From NCBI GenBank assembly GCA_018388625.1, contig CP074402.1:744001-808000 (forward strand): DNA of 64,000 bases. The letters run 5' to 3'. The position numbers and the translations under genes were made by a program. Of this stretch, positions 20,128-29,042 are shown one piece after another (position 1 is the first letter of the stretch; each line of letters starts with the position of its first letter). Source of the DNA: Nocardiopsis eucommiae. Lineage in GTDB: Bacteria; Actinomycetota; Actinomycetes; Streptosporangiales; Streptosporangiaceae. The notes below the pieces were generated by a model, which searched no databases, had not been told where the DNA came from, and saw nothing but the letters and a program-made list of their open reading frames with translations.

Positions 20128-22005
20128 TCAGTCCTGGGTGACGAACACGTTGATCGCCGTGTCGTCGGCGTCCTCGGAGTGGGTGAGGACCAGCATGGAG
20201 GGCTCCTCGCCCGACCTCACGCTGAACACCAGGTCACCGCTGGCCTCCTCGCCCGGGGCGACCGGTTCCCAGAGAGTGCCCTTCTTCTCCTCGGACGTGG
20301 GGGTGTCGGCGGTGATCCAACGGTTGCTGTCGGTGACCAGTCGCTGCTCGGCCGAGCTGAACACGATCTCGTCGCCGCCGAGGTTCTCCAACGCCAGGTC
20401 GGCCACGCAGTACACCCCGCCCTCGATGCTCGACCGTCCCGGGATGGCGTCCAGGCAGCGCACCTCGACGCTGTACCGGACCCTGCCGTCATCGGACACC
20501 GCGTTCCCGTCGGTGTTGGTGGGCTCGGGCATCTCCGGGTCCATGTTGCCGAGGCCGTCGTCGGGCACGTTCGGGTCCGGGGCGGGATCCTCCCGTCCCT
20601 GGTTGGCGGGCGGGGTGCTCTGGTCGCTTCCGCCGGACCCGGGCCGGTTGAGGACGAGGACGGTCACGACCACCAGCAGCACGGCCAGCGCGATACCGCC
20701 CGCGAGCAGGCCCCAGAACAGGCCGCCCCTCCTGCTGGGGGTGGCGGGCCGGTGCGGGGGCGGCGGCACCGGCGGCACGTACGGCTGGGGGCCCCGCTGC
20801 TGCTGCTGCTGCTCGGCCGGGGCCGGAACCATCGGGATGGGCCCGGTGGCGGCCGGGTGCTGCGCCGGGGGCGGTCCCGCCGGGGCGGGGCGCTGCTGCT
20901 GGCCGTGGGTGACCGGGTGCGGCCCCGCCGGGTGACCGGCGACGGGGTGGCCCGGCGGCGGGACGTGCTGCGACCGGGTGTAGTTGCCGGTCTGGTGCGC
21001 GGGCGGCGGCATCTGCGGCGGCGGCTGCTGGTAGTGGCCGGGCGCAGGATGGCGCATGCCCGTCATGGTCTGGTGCGCGGGGTGCGGCATCCCCGGCGGC
21101 ATCGGGGGCAGGTTGGGCCGCCACGACTGGTGCAGGGCGTGCGAGACCATGTCGTTGGGGTTGCTGGTGTCCTCGCCGCCCGCGAGCTCCAGAAGCAGGT
21201 CCTGGGCGGTGGGGCGGCGGCCGGGCTCCTTGGCCAGGGCGCGGGTCACCAGGCGGTCCAGCGGACTGTCCAGGTTGCCGATCTGCGGCTCGGCGAAGAG
21301 CACCCGCTTGCCCAGCGTCATGGCGTCGCCGTTGCCGAAGGGGTGCGTGCCGTTGCCCGCGAACGCCACCAGACAGCCCCAGGCGAAGATGTCCGCCGAG
21401 GTGGTGACCTTCTCCTCCAGCAACTGCTCGGGCGCCATCCAGCCGGGGCTGCCCATGACGATGCCGGTCTGGGTGTGGTTGGTCGCGGTGTTCATCGCCC
21501 GCGCGATGCCGAAGTCGATCACCCGGGGGCCGGAGAGCGACAGCAGGACGTTGGCGGGCTTGAGGTCACGGTGGACCAGCCCGGTGCGGTGGATCGCGGC
21601 GAGCGCGGCGGCCACGCCGAGGGCGAAGCCGTGCAGCGTGGAGGAGTCCAGCGGCCCGTGCTCGGCGATGTGCTCGGCCAGGGCCGTGCCCGCGATGTAC
21701 TCGGTCACCATGTAGGGACGGTTCTCGAACGTCCCGTGGTCGAGCACCTTGGCGGTGCAGAAGGAGGCGACCTTGCGGGCGTTCTCCATCTCGTCGCGGA
21801 AGCGCGCCCGGGTCTGCTCGTCGAAGGCGAGCTCCGGACGGATGACCTTGATGGCTACCTGGTTGTTCTTCTCCGGCGTACTGCCCAGGTAGACGGTGCC
21901 CATGCCGCCACTGCCCAGCTTCCCGGACAGCACGTAGGGACCGATGGTGGCCGGATCTCCGGCGGCCAGCGGTTCCAGGTTCTTCGGGAGCCCATCCGAC
22001 GGCAA
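20128..22005 (-). CDS. transmembrane serine/threonine protein kinase (PknB-like)
   Basis: A eukaryotic-type kinase. The catalytic domain has LGSGGMGTVYLG (glycine loop), the AIKV lysine, HRDLKPANVLL, DFGIA and MAPEQL. A Pro/Gln/His-rich linker of about 150 residues, including a poly-Gln stretch, leads to one membrane segment (FWGLLAGGIALAVLLVVVTVLVL) and an extracellular domain of about 170 residues resembling DUF4352-like sensor modules. TTG at 22005 is preferred because GGGGAGGG lies at proper spacing; a TTG 24 bases earlier (22029) is the alternative. Its partner and signal are unknown; no phosphatase or FHA gene is adjacent. Confidence 0.9.
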   Translation of the reverse strand: MPSDGLPKNLEPLAAGDPATIGPYVLSGKLGSGGMGTVYLGSTPEKNNQVAIKVIRPELAFDEQTRARFRDEMENARKVASFCTAKVLDHGTFENRPYMVTEYIAGTALAEHIAEHGPLDSSTLHGFALGVAAALAAIHRTGLVHRDLKPANVLLSLSGPRVIDFGIARAMNTATNHTQTGIVMGSPGWMAPEQLLEEKVTTSADIFAWGCLVAFAGNGTHPFGNGDAMTLGKRVLFAEPQIGNLDSPLDRLVTRALAKEPGRRPTAQDLLLELAGGEDTSNPNDMVSHALHQSWRPNLPPMPPGMPHPAHQTMTGMRHPAPGHYQQPPPQMPPPAHQTGNYTRSQHVPPPGHPVAGHPAGPHPVTHGQQQRPAPAGPPPAQHPAATGPIPMVPAPAEQQQQQRGPQPYVPPVPPPPHRPATPSRRGGLFWGLLAGGIALAVLLVVVTVLVLNRPGSGGSDQSTPPANQGREDPAPDPNVPDDGLGNMDPEMPEPTNTDGNAVSDDGRVRYSVEVRCLDAIPGRSSIEGGVYCVADLALENLGGDEIVFSSAEQRLVTDSNRWITADTPTSEEKKGTLWEPVAPGEEASGDLVFSVRSGEEPSMLVLTHSEDADDTAINVFVTQD

Positions 22006-22264
22006 GCGACCCTCCCCGACGGTGTCCAAACCCCGCCTTGCCCCAAGGTAGCGGGGTTTGTGCCCTGATTCCCACTCACGGACCGGATCGGGTCGTTCGG
22101 GGGTCGGGCGGTAGCTGACATGACAGTGGTGACGAACCCTGGATCAAGGGGACCCGCCCTCCCGGGCGCGGAGGTCCGCGCCGGTGGGAGGCGGTGAACA
22201 CGGCGCGCCCCGTGGAGGGGTCTGTGTTCACGCAAGGTGGGGGTTCCTTTACGATTGGGGACTC

Positions 22265-23215
22265 GTGACCGTTGATACCACCGTAACCGTGCGGGTCCCC
22301 GCGAAGGTGAACCTCCAGTTGGCGGTGGGGCCCAGACGCGAGGACGGTTTCCACGCCCTCGTGAACGTGTTCCACGCCGTCTCGCTGTTCGATGAGGTTA
22401 CCGTCAAGGCGGCGTCGCCGCGTCGGCCGCGTGCCCTCACCGCGTTGACCGCCACCGGGCGGTCCGAGTCCCACCTGGCCAGGGTGCCGCTGGACGAGGG
22501 CAACCTCGCGGCGCGCGCCGCCCTCCTGCTGGCCGAGGAGACGGGCGCGGGCTTCCCCGTGGACATCCACCTCGACAAGCGCATCCCGGTGGCGGGCGGC
22601 ATGGCCGGGGGCAGCGCGGACGCCGCCGCCGCGCTGGTGGCCTGCGACCGCCTGTGGGGCTGTGACCTGTCTCGGGAGCGGCTCCTCGACCTCGCCGCCC
22701 GGCTCGGCAGCGACGTGGCCTTCGGGCTGGTCGGTGACACGGCGGTGGGGACCGGTCGCGGTGAGCTCCTCGAACCGATGGCCAGCCCCGGGCGGTACCG
22801 GTGGGTGTTCGCCCTCTCCCCGCGCGGCCTGTCCACCGCCGACGTGTTCGGTGAGTACGACCGGCTGCGCCCCGACGCCCCGGAACCGCGTCTGGACACC
22901 GCCCTGGAGAAGGCACTGGCCAGCGGCGACGCGGTGGCCCTGGGCGCCTCCCTCAGCAACGACCTCCAGCCCGCGGCGCTCTCGCTGCTGCCCGAGCTGC
23001 GGCGCACCCTGGACGCGGGCCGCGGTGCCGGTGCGCTCGGTGCCCTGGTGTCCGGATCCGGGCCCACGTGCGCGTTCCTGGTCGGGGGCGGGGCAGAGGA
23101 CCCGGGCGCGGTCGCGGAGCGGGAGGCCGGAGTGGTGGCCGCGCTGCGCGCCACCGGCCTGTGCGAGCAGGTCATCGCGGCCGACGGCGACGTCCCGGGA
23201 ACCACCGTCGTGTGA
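22265..23215 (+). CDS. ispE: 4-diphosphocytidyl-2-C-methyl-D-erythritol kinase
   Basis: A GHMP kinase of the non-mevalonate isoprenoid pathway, phosphorylating CDP-methylerythritol. The N-terminus VRVPAKVNLQLAVGPRREDGFH is the family start. The ATP loop is PVAGGMAGGSADAAAAL, and the C-terminal motif GALVSGSGPTCAFL is intact. 316 residues from GTG at 22265, normal length. It is the sole isoprenoid gene here. The following transketolase pair uses the same class of sugar-phosphate chemistry but is separated by its own promoter. Confidence 0.95.
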   Translation: MTVDTTVTVRVPAKVNLQLAVGPRREDGFHALVNVFHAVSLFDEVTVKAASPRRPRALTALTATGRSESHLARVPLDEGNLAARAALLLAEETGAGFPVDIHLDKRIPVAGGMAGGSADAAAALVACDRLWGCDLSRERLLDLAARLGSDVAFGLVGDTAVGTGRGELLEPMASPGRYRWVFALSPRGLSTADVFGEYDRLRPDAPEPRLDTALEKALASGDAVALGASLSNDLQPAALSLLPELRRTLDAGRGAGALGALVSGSGPTCAFLVGGGAEDPGAVAEREAGVVAALRATGLCEQVIAADGDVPGTTVV

Positions 23216-23220
23216 CGTAT

Positions 23221-23230
23221 ATCACGTGAT
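23221..23230. promoter_or_regulatory. 10-bp palindrome ATCACGTGAT
   Basis: A perfect palindrome within an A/T-rich patch just after the ispE stop and about 30 bases upstream of the -35 element of the transketolase promoter. Possible activator or repressor site; the factor is unknown. Confidence 0.3.
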
Positions 23231-23260
23231 TTTGTGTCCGGATTCTGGGCGTCCTCGCCG

Positions 23261-23291
23261 TTGACCTCAACCATGGTTGAGGAAGAAGACT
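23261..23291 (+). promoter_or_regulatory. MerR/SoxR-type promoter of the split transketolase
   Basis: TTGACC (23261-23266) and AAGACT (23286-23291) are separated by 19 bases, the stretched spacing typical of MerR-family targets. The spacer region holds the perfect 18-bp palindrome CCTCAACCATGGTTGAGG (23265-23282), whose outer CCTCAA/TTGAGG equals the known SoxR box ends. The -10 lies six bases before ATG 23298, so the transcript would be leaderless. No MerR-type gene is in the window. Confidence 0.55.
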
Positions 23292-23297
23292 GGTGGC

Positions 23298-24008
23298 ATG
23301 ACGACGCCAGCCACCTTCTCCAGGTACGCCGACCTCCCCGCGCTGATCGGGCTCATGGAGGGTGACGAGAAGCACAACGCCGCCGCTCACTCCACCCTCG
23401 ACGTTCTCTGGGTCCTCTACGACCGGGTCCTCGCCGTCTCCCCGGAGACCGCCGAGGACCCGGCGCGGGACCGCTTCCTCCTCTCCAAGGGCCACGGTCC
23501 TGCCGCCTTCTACGCCGTCCTCGCTGCCAAGGGCTTCCTCGACGTGCCCACCCTGCGCGGTTGGACCGCCTTCGACTCTCCGCTCGGCCACCACCCCGAC
23601 CGCGTCCTGGTGCCCGGAGCGGAGATCGGCAGCGGTTCCCTCGGCCACGGCCTGCCGCTGGGTCTGGGCACCGCCCTCGGGCTGCGGGCCCAGGGGACAC
23701 GCCGCGCGGACGGCACCGCACCCCGCGTGGTGGTGCTGGTCGGAGACGGCGAACTCGACGAGGGCAGCAACCACGAGGCCATCGCGGCCGCCGCGCGCCT
23801 GGGCGCCGACAACCTCACCGTCGTGGTGATCGACAACGCCTCCGCCACCCACGGCTGGCCCGGCGGTGTCGGACGCCGGTTCGAGGTGGAGGGCTGGGAG
23901 ACCCGCGAGGTCGGCGGCCGCGACCACGACGCCCTCCAGGACGCCTTCACCCGCCCGACCACCGGACGGCCGCTGGCCGTCGTCGCCCGCGTCCGCAACG
24001 GAAACTGA
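23298..24008 (+). CDS. transketolase, N-terminal (TPP-binding) subunit
   Basis: A 236-residue split transketolase half. The thiamine-diphosphate motif is VVVLVGDGELDEGSNHEA followed by VVVIDNAS. SKGHGPAAFYA and the active-site GSGSLGHGLPLGLG loop are also present. With the next gene it forms the full enzyme that moves two-carbon units between sugar phosphates. ATG at 23298 fits the promoter (leaderless); an upstream TTG at 23277 lies inside the operator and is less likely. The C-terminal subunit starts 14 bases after the stop. In such split enzymes the physiological role often lies outside the core pentose pathway. Confidence 0.88.
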   Translation: MTTPATFSRYADLPALIGLMEGDEKHNAAAHSTLDVLWVLYDRVLAVSPETAEDPARDRFLLSKGHGPAAFYAVLAAKGFLDVPTLRGWTAFDSPLGHHPDRVLVPGAEIGSGSLGHGLPLGLGTALGLRAQGTRRADGTAPRVVVLVGDGELDEGSNHEAIAAAARLGADNLTVVVIDNASATHGWPGGVGRRFEVEGWETREVGGRDHDALQDAFTRPTTGRPLAVVARVRNGN

Positions 24009-24022
24009 AAGCGAGCCCGGTC

Positions 24023-24922
24023 ATGCGTGACACCTTCGCCGCCGCCACCCACGAGGCACTCGACCGCGACCCCCGGACCGCGCTGGTCCTCGCCGCCATC
24101 TCCGCGGGCATGTTCCGCCGCGCCGCCGCCCGACACCCGGGCCGGGTGATCGACCTCGGCATCCGCGAACAGGCGATGATCGGCGTCGCCGGGGGCCTGG
24201 CCCTCACCGGCATGCGCCCCATCGTGCACAGCTACACGCCGTTCCTGGTCGAGCGGCCCTTCGAGCAGATCAAGATCTCCCTCGGCCACCAGGACGTGGG
24301 CGCGATCCTGGTGAGCATCGGCGCCTCCCACGACACCTCGGCCGAGGGGCGCACCCACCAGGCACCCGAGGACGTGGCGCTCCTGGACACTCTCCCCGGC
24401 TGGACCGTGCACGTGCCGGGCCACCCCGACGAGGTGCGGACCCTGATGGAGAGGGCGGTGCCCGGGGACGACCTCGTGTACCTGCGGCTGTCCACCCACA
24501 CCAACAGGGCGGCCCTGCCCGTCGGTCCGCGCCTCAACGTGCTGCGCACCGGTTCGTCCCGCTCCGCCGGGGTGGTGGTGGCGGTCGGACCCATGCTGGA
24601 CCGGGTGCTGGAGGCCACGGCGGGCCTCGACGTCACCGTCGCCCACACCTCCACCGTCCGGCCCTTCGACCACGAGGGGCTCAGCGCGCTCGCCGGGGCG
24701 GCGGGTAACGCCGACGTGCTGATCGTGGAGCCCTACCTCAAGGGCACCTCCGCCCACGAGGTGGCCGAGGCCCTGGCCGACCGGCGCCACCGCCAGGCGT
24801 CCCTGGGGGTGTCCCGCCGCGCCGAGGTCCGCGCCTACGGCACCGCCGCCGACCACGACCGGCTCCACGGCCTGGACGTCGAGGGGATCGCCAAGTCCGC
24901 CCGGGACTTCTTCCTGGTGTAG
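24023..24922 (+). CDS. transketolase, C-terminal subunit
   Basis: A 299-residue partner of the preceding subunit. It carries the pyrimidine-binding domain with the conserved glutamate in VIDLGIREQAMIGVAGGLAL, the segment PFLVERPFEQIKISLGHQ, HQAPEDVALL, and the C-terminal domain (VGPMLDRVLEA, VEPYLKGTSAHEVAEAL). ATG at 24023, 14 bases after the first subunit, indicates an operon. A 10-bp perfect hairpin follows the stop. Assembled length of the two subunits is shorter than the classical one-chain enzyme, as usual for split forms. Confidence 0.88.
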   Translation: MRDTFAAATHEALDRDPRTALVLAAISAGMFRRAAARHPGRVIDLGIREQAMIGVAGGLALTGMRPIVHSYTPFLVERPFEQIKISLGHQDVGAILVSIGASHDTSAEGRTHQAPEDVALLDTLPGWTVHVPGHPDEVRTLMERAVPGDDLVYLRLSTHTNRAALPVGPRLNVLRTGSSRSAGVVVAVGPMLDRVLEATAGLDVTVAHTSTVRPFDHEGLSALAGAAGNADVLIVEPYLKGTSAHEVAEALADRRHRQASLGVSRRAEVRAYGTAADHDRLHGLDVEGIAKSARDFFLV

Positions 24923-24929
24923 CGAACCC

Positions 24930-24960
24930 GCCCGGGGCCTCGCGTGGTGCGGCCCCGGGC
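24930..24960. terminator. bidirectional terminator after the transketolase pair
   Basis: A 10-bp perfect stem (GCCCGGGGCC and complement) with an 11-base loop between convergent genes. Confidence 0.65.
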
Positions 24961-24968
24961 GACCCCTC

Positions 24969-25478
24969 CTAACAGGCGTACGTTCTGCCGTCCGCCGCCT
25001 TGCCCCAGTTACAGCTGCTCAGCGTGCCCGCGGCCTTGTTGTCGTCCTTGCTGCCGGGCTTCTTCAACCGGAGGTCGGGGTTGCGGCCGCTTCCGTCGTT
25101 GGGCAGTACGTGGCGCGCGTAGCCCCGGTACACGTGGTGCGTGCCCTTCGCGTCCCGGTGGTTCGTTCCGGAGCCGGTGTGCACGTGGACGACGGCCCCC
25201 GCCGGGAGGTTGTACGAGGGCAGCGCCCGGCCGTAGGTGTTCGAGGTGATGTCCGGGACGTGGCCCCGGAGGTTGACGGTCTTCTTCGACACGTTCTTCA
25301 CGACGAAGTACTCGCCGTTGAGATTGGTCTGCTTGTTGTTCTTCACGTCGGCCCCGGCGGCGTTGGGCCGCACGTGGGTGATCATCAGGGCGCCCGTGGT
25401 GGACGCGGCGTGCGCCGGGACGGGCACGAGGAACGCGGTGAGGAGTACGGCCGCGACGGCGGCACGGACGGAGCGCAT
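24969..25478 (-). CDS. small secreted lamin-tail-domain protein
   Basis: A 169-residue protein. Its signal peptide is RAAVAAVLLTAFLVPVPAHAA, cleaved about residue 26. It then has a single lamin-tail domain: LNGEYFVVKNVSKKTVNLRGH, LPSYNLPAGAVVHVHTGSG, HVYRGYARHVLPNDG and a basic C-terminus with two cysteines (SSCNWGK...YAC) that may pair. LTD domains bind DNA, protein or wall components in larger enzymes; here there is no enzyme domain. ATG at 25478 has a GGGGAGCCC ribosome-binding region. It is transcribed divergently from the ABC-F gene. Function unknown. Confidence 0.8.
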   Translation of the reverse strand: MRSVRAAVAAVLLTAFLVPVPAHAASTTGALMITHVRPNAAGADVKNNKQTNLNGEYFVVKNVSKKTVNLRGHVPDITSNTYGRALPSYNLPAGAVVHVHTGSGTNHRDAKGTHHVYRGYARHVLPNDGSGRNPDLRLKKPGSKDDNKAAGTLSSCNWGKAADGRTYAC

Positions 25479-25674
25479 GGGCTCCCCTTTCGGTTCACGC
25501 CGTCCTGCGATGCGGGCCTCCGGGGGTGGCGCGCAAGCGGGGTGCCGAGGACAGGGCAGAAGATTAGCCTGTCCGCGCCGAGGACGGGGCCGAAAGGAAC
25601 CGATACGCGAAAAGTGTCGTCCCCGGCGGTCAGCCGGTCCGTTCACCGTCGCGGGGGCAGCACAATGGAAGGTG

Positions 25675-27453
25675 ATGACGAATCTGGTCAACCTTCAGGA
25701 CGTGTCCCTGGCCTACGGGCCGCTCGTACTCCTCGACAAGGTGTCCCTTGGCGTGGACGAGGGCGAACGCATCGGCGTGGTCGGCCGCAACGGCGGTGGC
25801 AAGTCCACGATGATCTCCGTGCTCGCGGGGCGGACCGAGCCCGACTCCGGCCGGGTCGTGCACAACCGCGGGCTGCGGGTCGGCTTCCTGCACCAGCGGG
25901 ACGACTTCCCCGACAGCACCGTCGGTGAGTTCGTGCTGGGCGGACGGGCCGAGCACGAGTGGGCGGGGGACGCGCGCATCCGCGACATCCTCCGGGGCCT
26001 GCTCGGCGGCTGGGACCTCGACGTGCCCATGTCCGGGCTGTCCGGCGGCGAGCGCCGCCGCTCCGGGCTGGCGCGGCTGCTGGTGGACGACCACGACCTC
26101 GTCATCCTGGACGAGCCCACCAACCACCTCGACATCGAGGGCATCGCGTGGCTGGCCGAGCACCTGCGCGGCCGTCCGGAGTCGCTCGTGGTCGTCACCC
26201 ACGACCGGTGGTTCCTGGACGCCGTGACCACCCGCACCTGGGAGGTCGGGCGCGGCACCGTCGAGAGGTACGAGGGCGGGTACGCGGCCTACGTGCTGGC
26301 CAAGGCCGAGCGCGACCGCCAGGCCGCGGCCGAGGAGGACCGCCGCCAGAACCTCATGCGCAAGGAACTGGCCTGGCTGCGCAGGGGAGCGCCCGCGCGC
26401 ACCTCCAAGCCCAAGTTCCGCATCGAGGCGGCCAACCAGCTCATCGCGAACGAGCCGCCGGTGCGCGACTCCGTGGAGCTGGTCCGCTTCGCCAGCTCAC
26501 GGCTGGGCAAGACCGTCATCGACCTCAAGAAGGTCTCGGTCGCCATCCCCGACCGCACGCTCCTGGACGAGCTCACCTGGCAGCTGGGCCCCGGCGACCG
26601 GGTCGGGCTGGTCGGCGTGAACGGCGCGGGCAAGTCCACCCTCCTCAAGATCCTCGCGGAGGAGCGGGAGCCCGACTCCGGCACCGTGCGCACCGGCCGG
26701 ACCGTCAAGCTGGCGCACCTGTCCCAGAACGTCGCGGAACTCGACCCCACCGCCCGGCCCCTCCAGGCCGTCATGGACGTGCGCGAGCACATCACCATCG
26801 GCAAGCGCGACTACACCGCCAGCCAGATGCTGGAGAAGTTCGGCTTCCGGGGCGAGCGCCAGTGGACGCCGATCGGTGACCTGTCCGGCGGCGAGAAGCG
26901 TCGGCTCCAGCTGCTGCGGCTGCTCATGGACGAGCCCAACGTGCTGCTGCTGGACGAGCCCACCAACGACCTCGACATCGAGACCCTGACCGAGCTGGAG
27001 GACCTCCTCGACGGATGGCCGGGCTCCCTCGTGCTGGTCAGCCACGACCGGTACTTCCTGGAGCGGATCACCGACCGGGTGCTCGCCCTGATGGGCGACG
27101 GCGGCCTGGCGTTCCTGCCCGGAGGGGTGGACGAGTACCTGGAGCGCCGGGAGGCCAGCGCCGGCGAGGTCACCGTGCCGCTGGGCGCCTCCGAGACCGC
27201 CGTCCAGGAGCCCGCGGCCACCCCGGCCGTGTCCCAGGCCGAGCGCCGCGCCGCCCAGAAGGAGATGCAGCGCGTCGAGCGGCGGATGGACAAGATCGCC
27301 AAGCGCGAGGAACAGCTCCACGAGCAGATGGCCGCCGCCGCCGAGGACTACACCCGGCTCGCGGACCTCGATGCCGAGGCCCGGACCCTCGCCTCCGAGA
27401 AGGAGGAGCTGGAGATGGTCTGGCTGGAGCAGGCCGAGCTGATCGGGGACTGA
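25675..27453 (+). CDS. ABC-F family ATP-binding protein (Uup-like)
   Basis: A 592-residue soluble protein with two ABC domains and no membrane segment. Walker A motifs are GRNGGGKST and GVNGAGKST; signatures are LSGGERRRSGLARLL and LSGGEKRRLQLLRLL; Walker B motifs are DLVILDEPTNHLD and NVLLLDEPTNDLD. The linker between domains and a C-terminal coiled coil (about residues 515-590, RVERRMDKIAKREEQLHEQM) match the Uup branch. ABC-F proteins act on ribosomes, resolving stalls or protecting from antibiotics. ATG at 25675 after GGAAGGTG. Single gene; whether it gives resistance cannot be seen. Confidence 0.92.
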   Translation: MTNLVNLQDVSLAYGPLVLLDKVSLGVDEGERIGVVGRNGGGKSTMISVLAGRTEPDSGRVVHNRGLRVGFLHQRDDFPDSTVGEFVLGGRAEHEWAGDARIRDILRGLLGGWDLDVPMSGLSGGERRRSGLARLLVDDHDLVILDEPTNHLDIEGIAWLAEHLRGRPESLVVVTHDRWFLDAVTTRTWEVGRGTVERYEGGYAAYVLAKAERDRQAAAEEDRRQNLMRKELAWLRRGAPARTSKPKFRIEAANQLIANEPPVRDSVELVRFASSRLGKTVIDLKKVSVAIPDRTLLDELTWQLGPGDRVGLVGVNGAGKSTLLKILAEEREPDSGTVRTGRTVKLAHLSQNVAELDPTARPLQAVMDVREHITIGKRDYTASQMLEKFGFRGERQWTPIGDLSGGEKRRLQLLRLLMDEPNVLLLDEPTNDLDIETLTELEDLLDGWPGSLVLVSHDRYFLERITDRVLALMGDGGLAFLPGGVDEYLERREASAGEVTVPLGASETAVQEPAATPAVSQAERRAAQKEMQRVERRMDKIAKREEQLHEQMAAAAEDYTRLADLDAEARTLASEKEELEMVWLEQAELIGD

Positions 27454-27539
27454 CCGGTCACCGCGACAGGCGGGCCCGCTGGTCGGCCTCCACCGGCAGT
27501 AGGCTGCCCGTACGGTTCCGAACCTCAGGAGGAGACGCC

Positions 27540-28030
27540 ATGGCTGGCCTGGACGAGATTCCGGTGACCATGATCGACGGCCGGGAGACCACCTTCGGTG
27601 AGTGGTCCGGGAAGGTGCGCCTGGTGGTGAACGTGGCGTCCCGCTGCGGGCTCACCCCGCAGTACGGGGCGCTGGAGGAGCTCCAGAAGCGCTACGAGGA
27701 CCGGGGGTTCACCGTGATCGGCCTCCCCAGCAACCAGTTCCTCCAGGAGTTCGGCGGCGAGGAGAAGATCGCGGAGTACTGCTCGATGACCTGGGGCGTG
27801 ACCTTCCCGATGACCGAGAAGGTGAAGGTCAACGGGCGCGGCCAGCACCCCTGTACGCGGAGCTCACCCAGGCGTCCGACGCCGAGGGCCACGCCGGACG
27901 GGTCAAGTGGAACTTCGAGAAGTTCCTGGTGCTCCCCGACGGCGAGGTGCACCGGTTCCGCCCGGCCACCGTCCCGGACGCCCCGGAGATCGTGGAGCTC
28001 ATCGAGCGCTCCCTGCCCGAGGCCGCCTGA
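27540..28030 (+). CDS. glutathione-peroxidase-family thiol peroxidase (one frameshift)
   Basis: A Cys-type GPx-family peroxidase that reduces hydroperoxides, in actinomycetes probably with thioredoxin or mycothiol. It shows VNVASRCGLTPQYGALEEL with the peroxidatic Cys, GLPSNQFLQEFGGEE with the catalytic Gln, and KWNFEKFLV with the Trp-Asn pair. ATG at 27540 follows a strong AGGAGG. The frame breaks at the CCCC run 27848-27851; one added base gives HPLYAELTQ and 163 residues, the standard length. It is alone between the ABC-F gene and a convergent SGNH lipoprotein. Confidence 0.88.
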
Positions 28031-28111
28031 CCGCTCAGCCCGTTCCGCAGTCGACGTAGTCCTCGATGCTCTCCAGGAACTCCTCCCGAGGCGTCCGCGG
28101 CGTTCCGTGTT

Positions 28112-29014
28112 CTAGCGGATCCGGGCCTGGAAGACGTCCGCGATGGCCTGGGCGCCGGCGAGGTTGGTGTGGATGTCCGGGCCCCGGGCCGTGTCGCACA
28201 TCCAGGTGAGGTCGCAGATCCGCTGGAGGTTGACCGGCATGCCCGAGGCACTGTCGGCGGGGACCTCGGTGTCCGAGCCGTCGAAGGCGGCGTCCACGTC
28301 GGCCACGTCGATCCCGGCGGCCTCGTAGGAGGCGGTCAGTGACGCGTTCACCTGGTCGAGGATCTCCACGGTCCGGGCGGACAGGCTCGTCTCGCCGGAG
28401 GCGTCGGGGTCCTCCAGCAGGGCGAGGGCCAGGAACGGGTTGTAGTAGGTCATCCCGACGATCCGGGTGCTCGGGTCCGCCGCGTCGACCAGCCGTTCCG
28501 CGATCACCGGCACCTCGGTCTCCAGGCGCTCCAGGCCGTCCGCCACGCAGGCCTCGTCGACGCTGATCCCGTCGATGCCGAGCGCCTCCTCGTGGACGCC
28601 CTCGACGCACCCGGTGAAGTTGTTGCCCCCGATGGTGAGGGTGACCAGGTCGACCTCGTCGCCGTGCTCCCGCAGGAACTCCTCGGCCTGGTCGAGCTGG
28701 GCGCCCTCCTCGTAACGGTCGTCGCACCCGGGGATGCCGCCGCCGACGAAGGTCGTGGTGTCCTCGCCGCCGCAGCCCATGCGCTCGTGCCGGAGGGAGG
28801 AGTCGGTGTCCTTCAGCGAGCGGTACAGGACGTCGGTGTACCCCTCCGAGGTCTCCCGGCCCCGACCCCGCTCGTCGGGCTGCACCCCCACGGTCAGGGA
28901 GTCGCCCAGGGACAGGTAGTGGTTCGGCGCCGGAGCGGGTTCCCCGGCCTCCTCAGCGGAGCAGCCCGCGACGACGAGGGTCGCGGCGACGGCGGCCATC
29001 CAACGGATTCTCAA
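28112..29014 (-). CDS. SGNH/GDSL hydrolase lipoprotein
   Basis: A 300-residue secreted esterase or lipase. The signal peptide ends in the lipobox VAGC (about residue 18). Block I is YLSLGDSLTVG with the nucleophile serine, block III is TIGGNNFTG with the oxyanion Asn, and the C-terminal block DIHTNLAGAQ supplies Asp-X-X-His. Several cysteines (MGCGG, PGCDD, ICDLTWMCD) probably form disulfides outside the cell. Family members cleave lipids or acetylated polysaccharides; the substrate is not evident. It is divergent in function from the regulators upstream and transcribed as a single gene. Confidence 0.87.
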   Translation of the reverse strand: MRIRWMAAVAATLVVAGCSAEEAGEPAPAPNHYLSLGDSLTVGVQPDERGRGRETSEGYTDVLYRSLKDTDSSLRHERMGCGGEDTTTFVGGGIPGCDDRYEEGAQLDQAEEFLREHGDEVDLVTLTIGGNNFTGCVEGVHEEALGIDGISVDEACVADGLERLETEVPVIAERLVDAADPSTRIVGMTYYNPFLALALLEDPDASGETSLSARTVEILDQVNASLTASYEAAGIDVADVDAAFDGSDTEVPADSASGMPVNLQRICDLTWMCDTARGPDIHTNLAGAQAIADVFQARIR

Positions 29015-29042
29015 CGTGCTCTCCCACGGGCCCGGACGGTTC

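Noticed and set aside
28031-28111. Possible small gene between gpx and the SGNH lipoprotein
   Set aside because: The 80 bases contain no start with ribosome-binding site and no hairpin of note.
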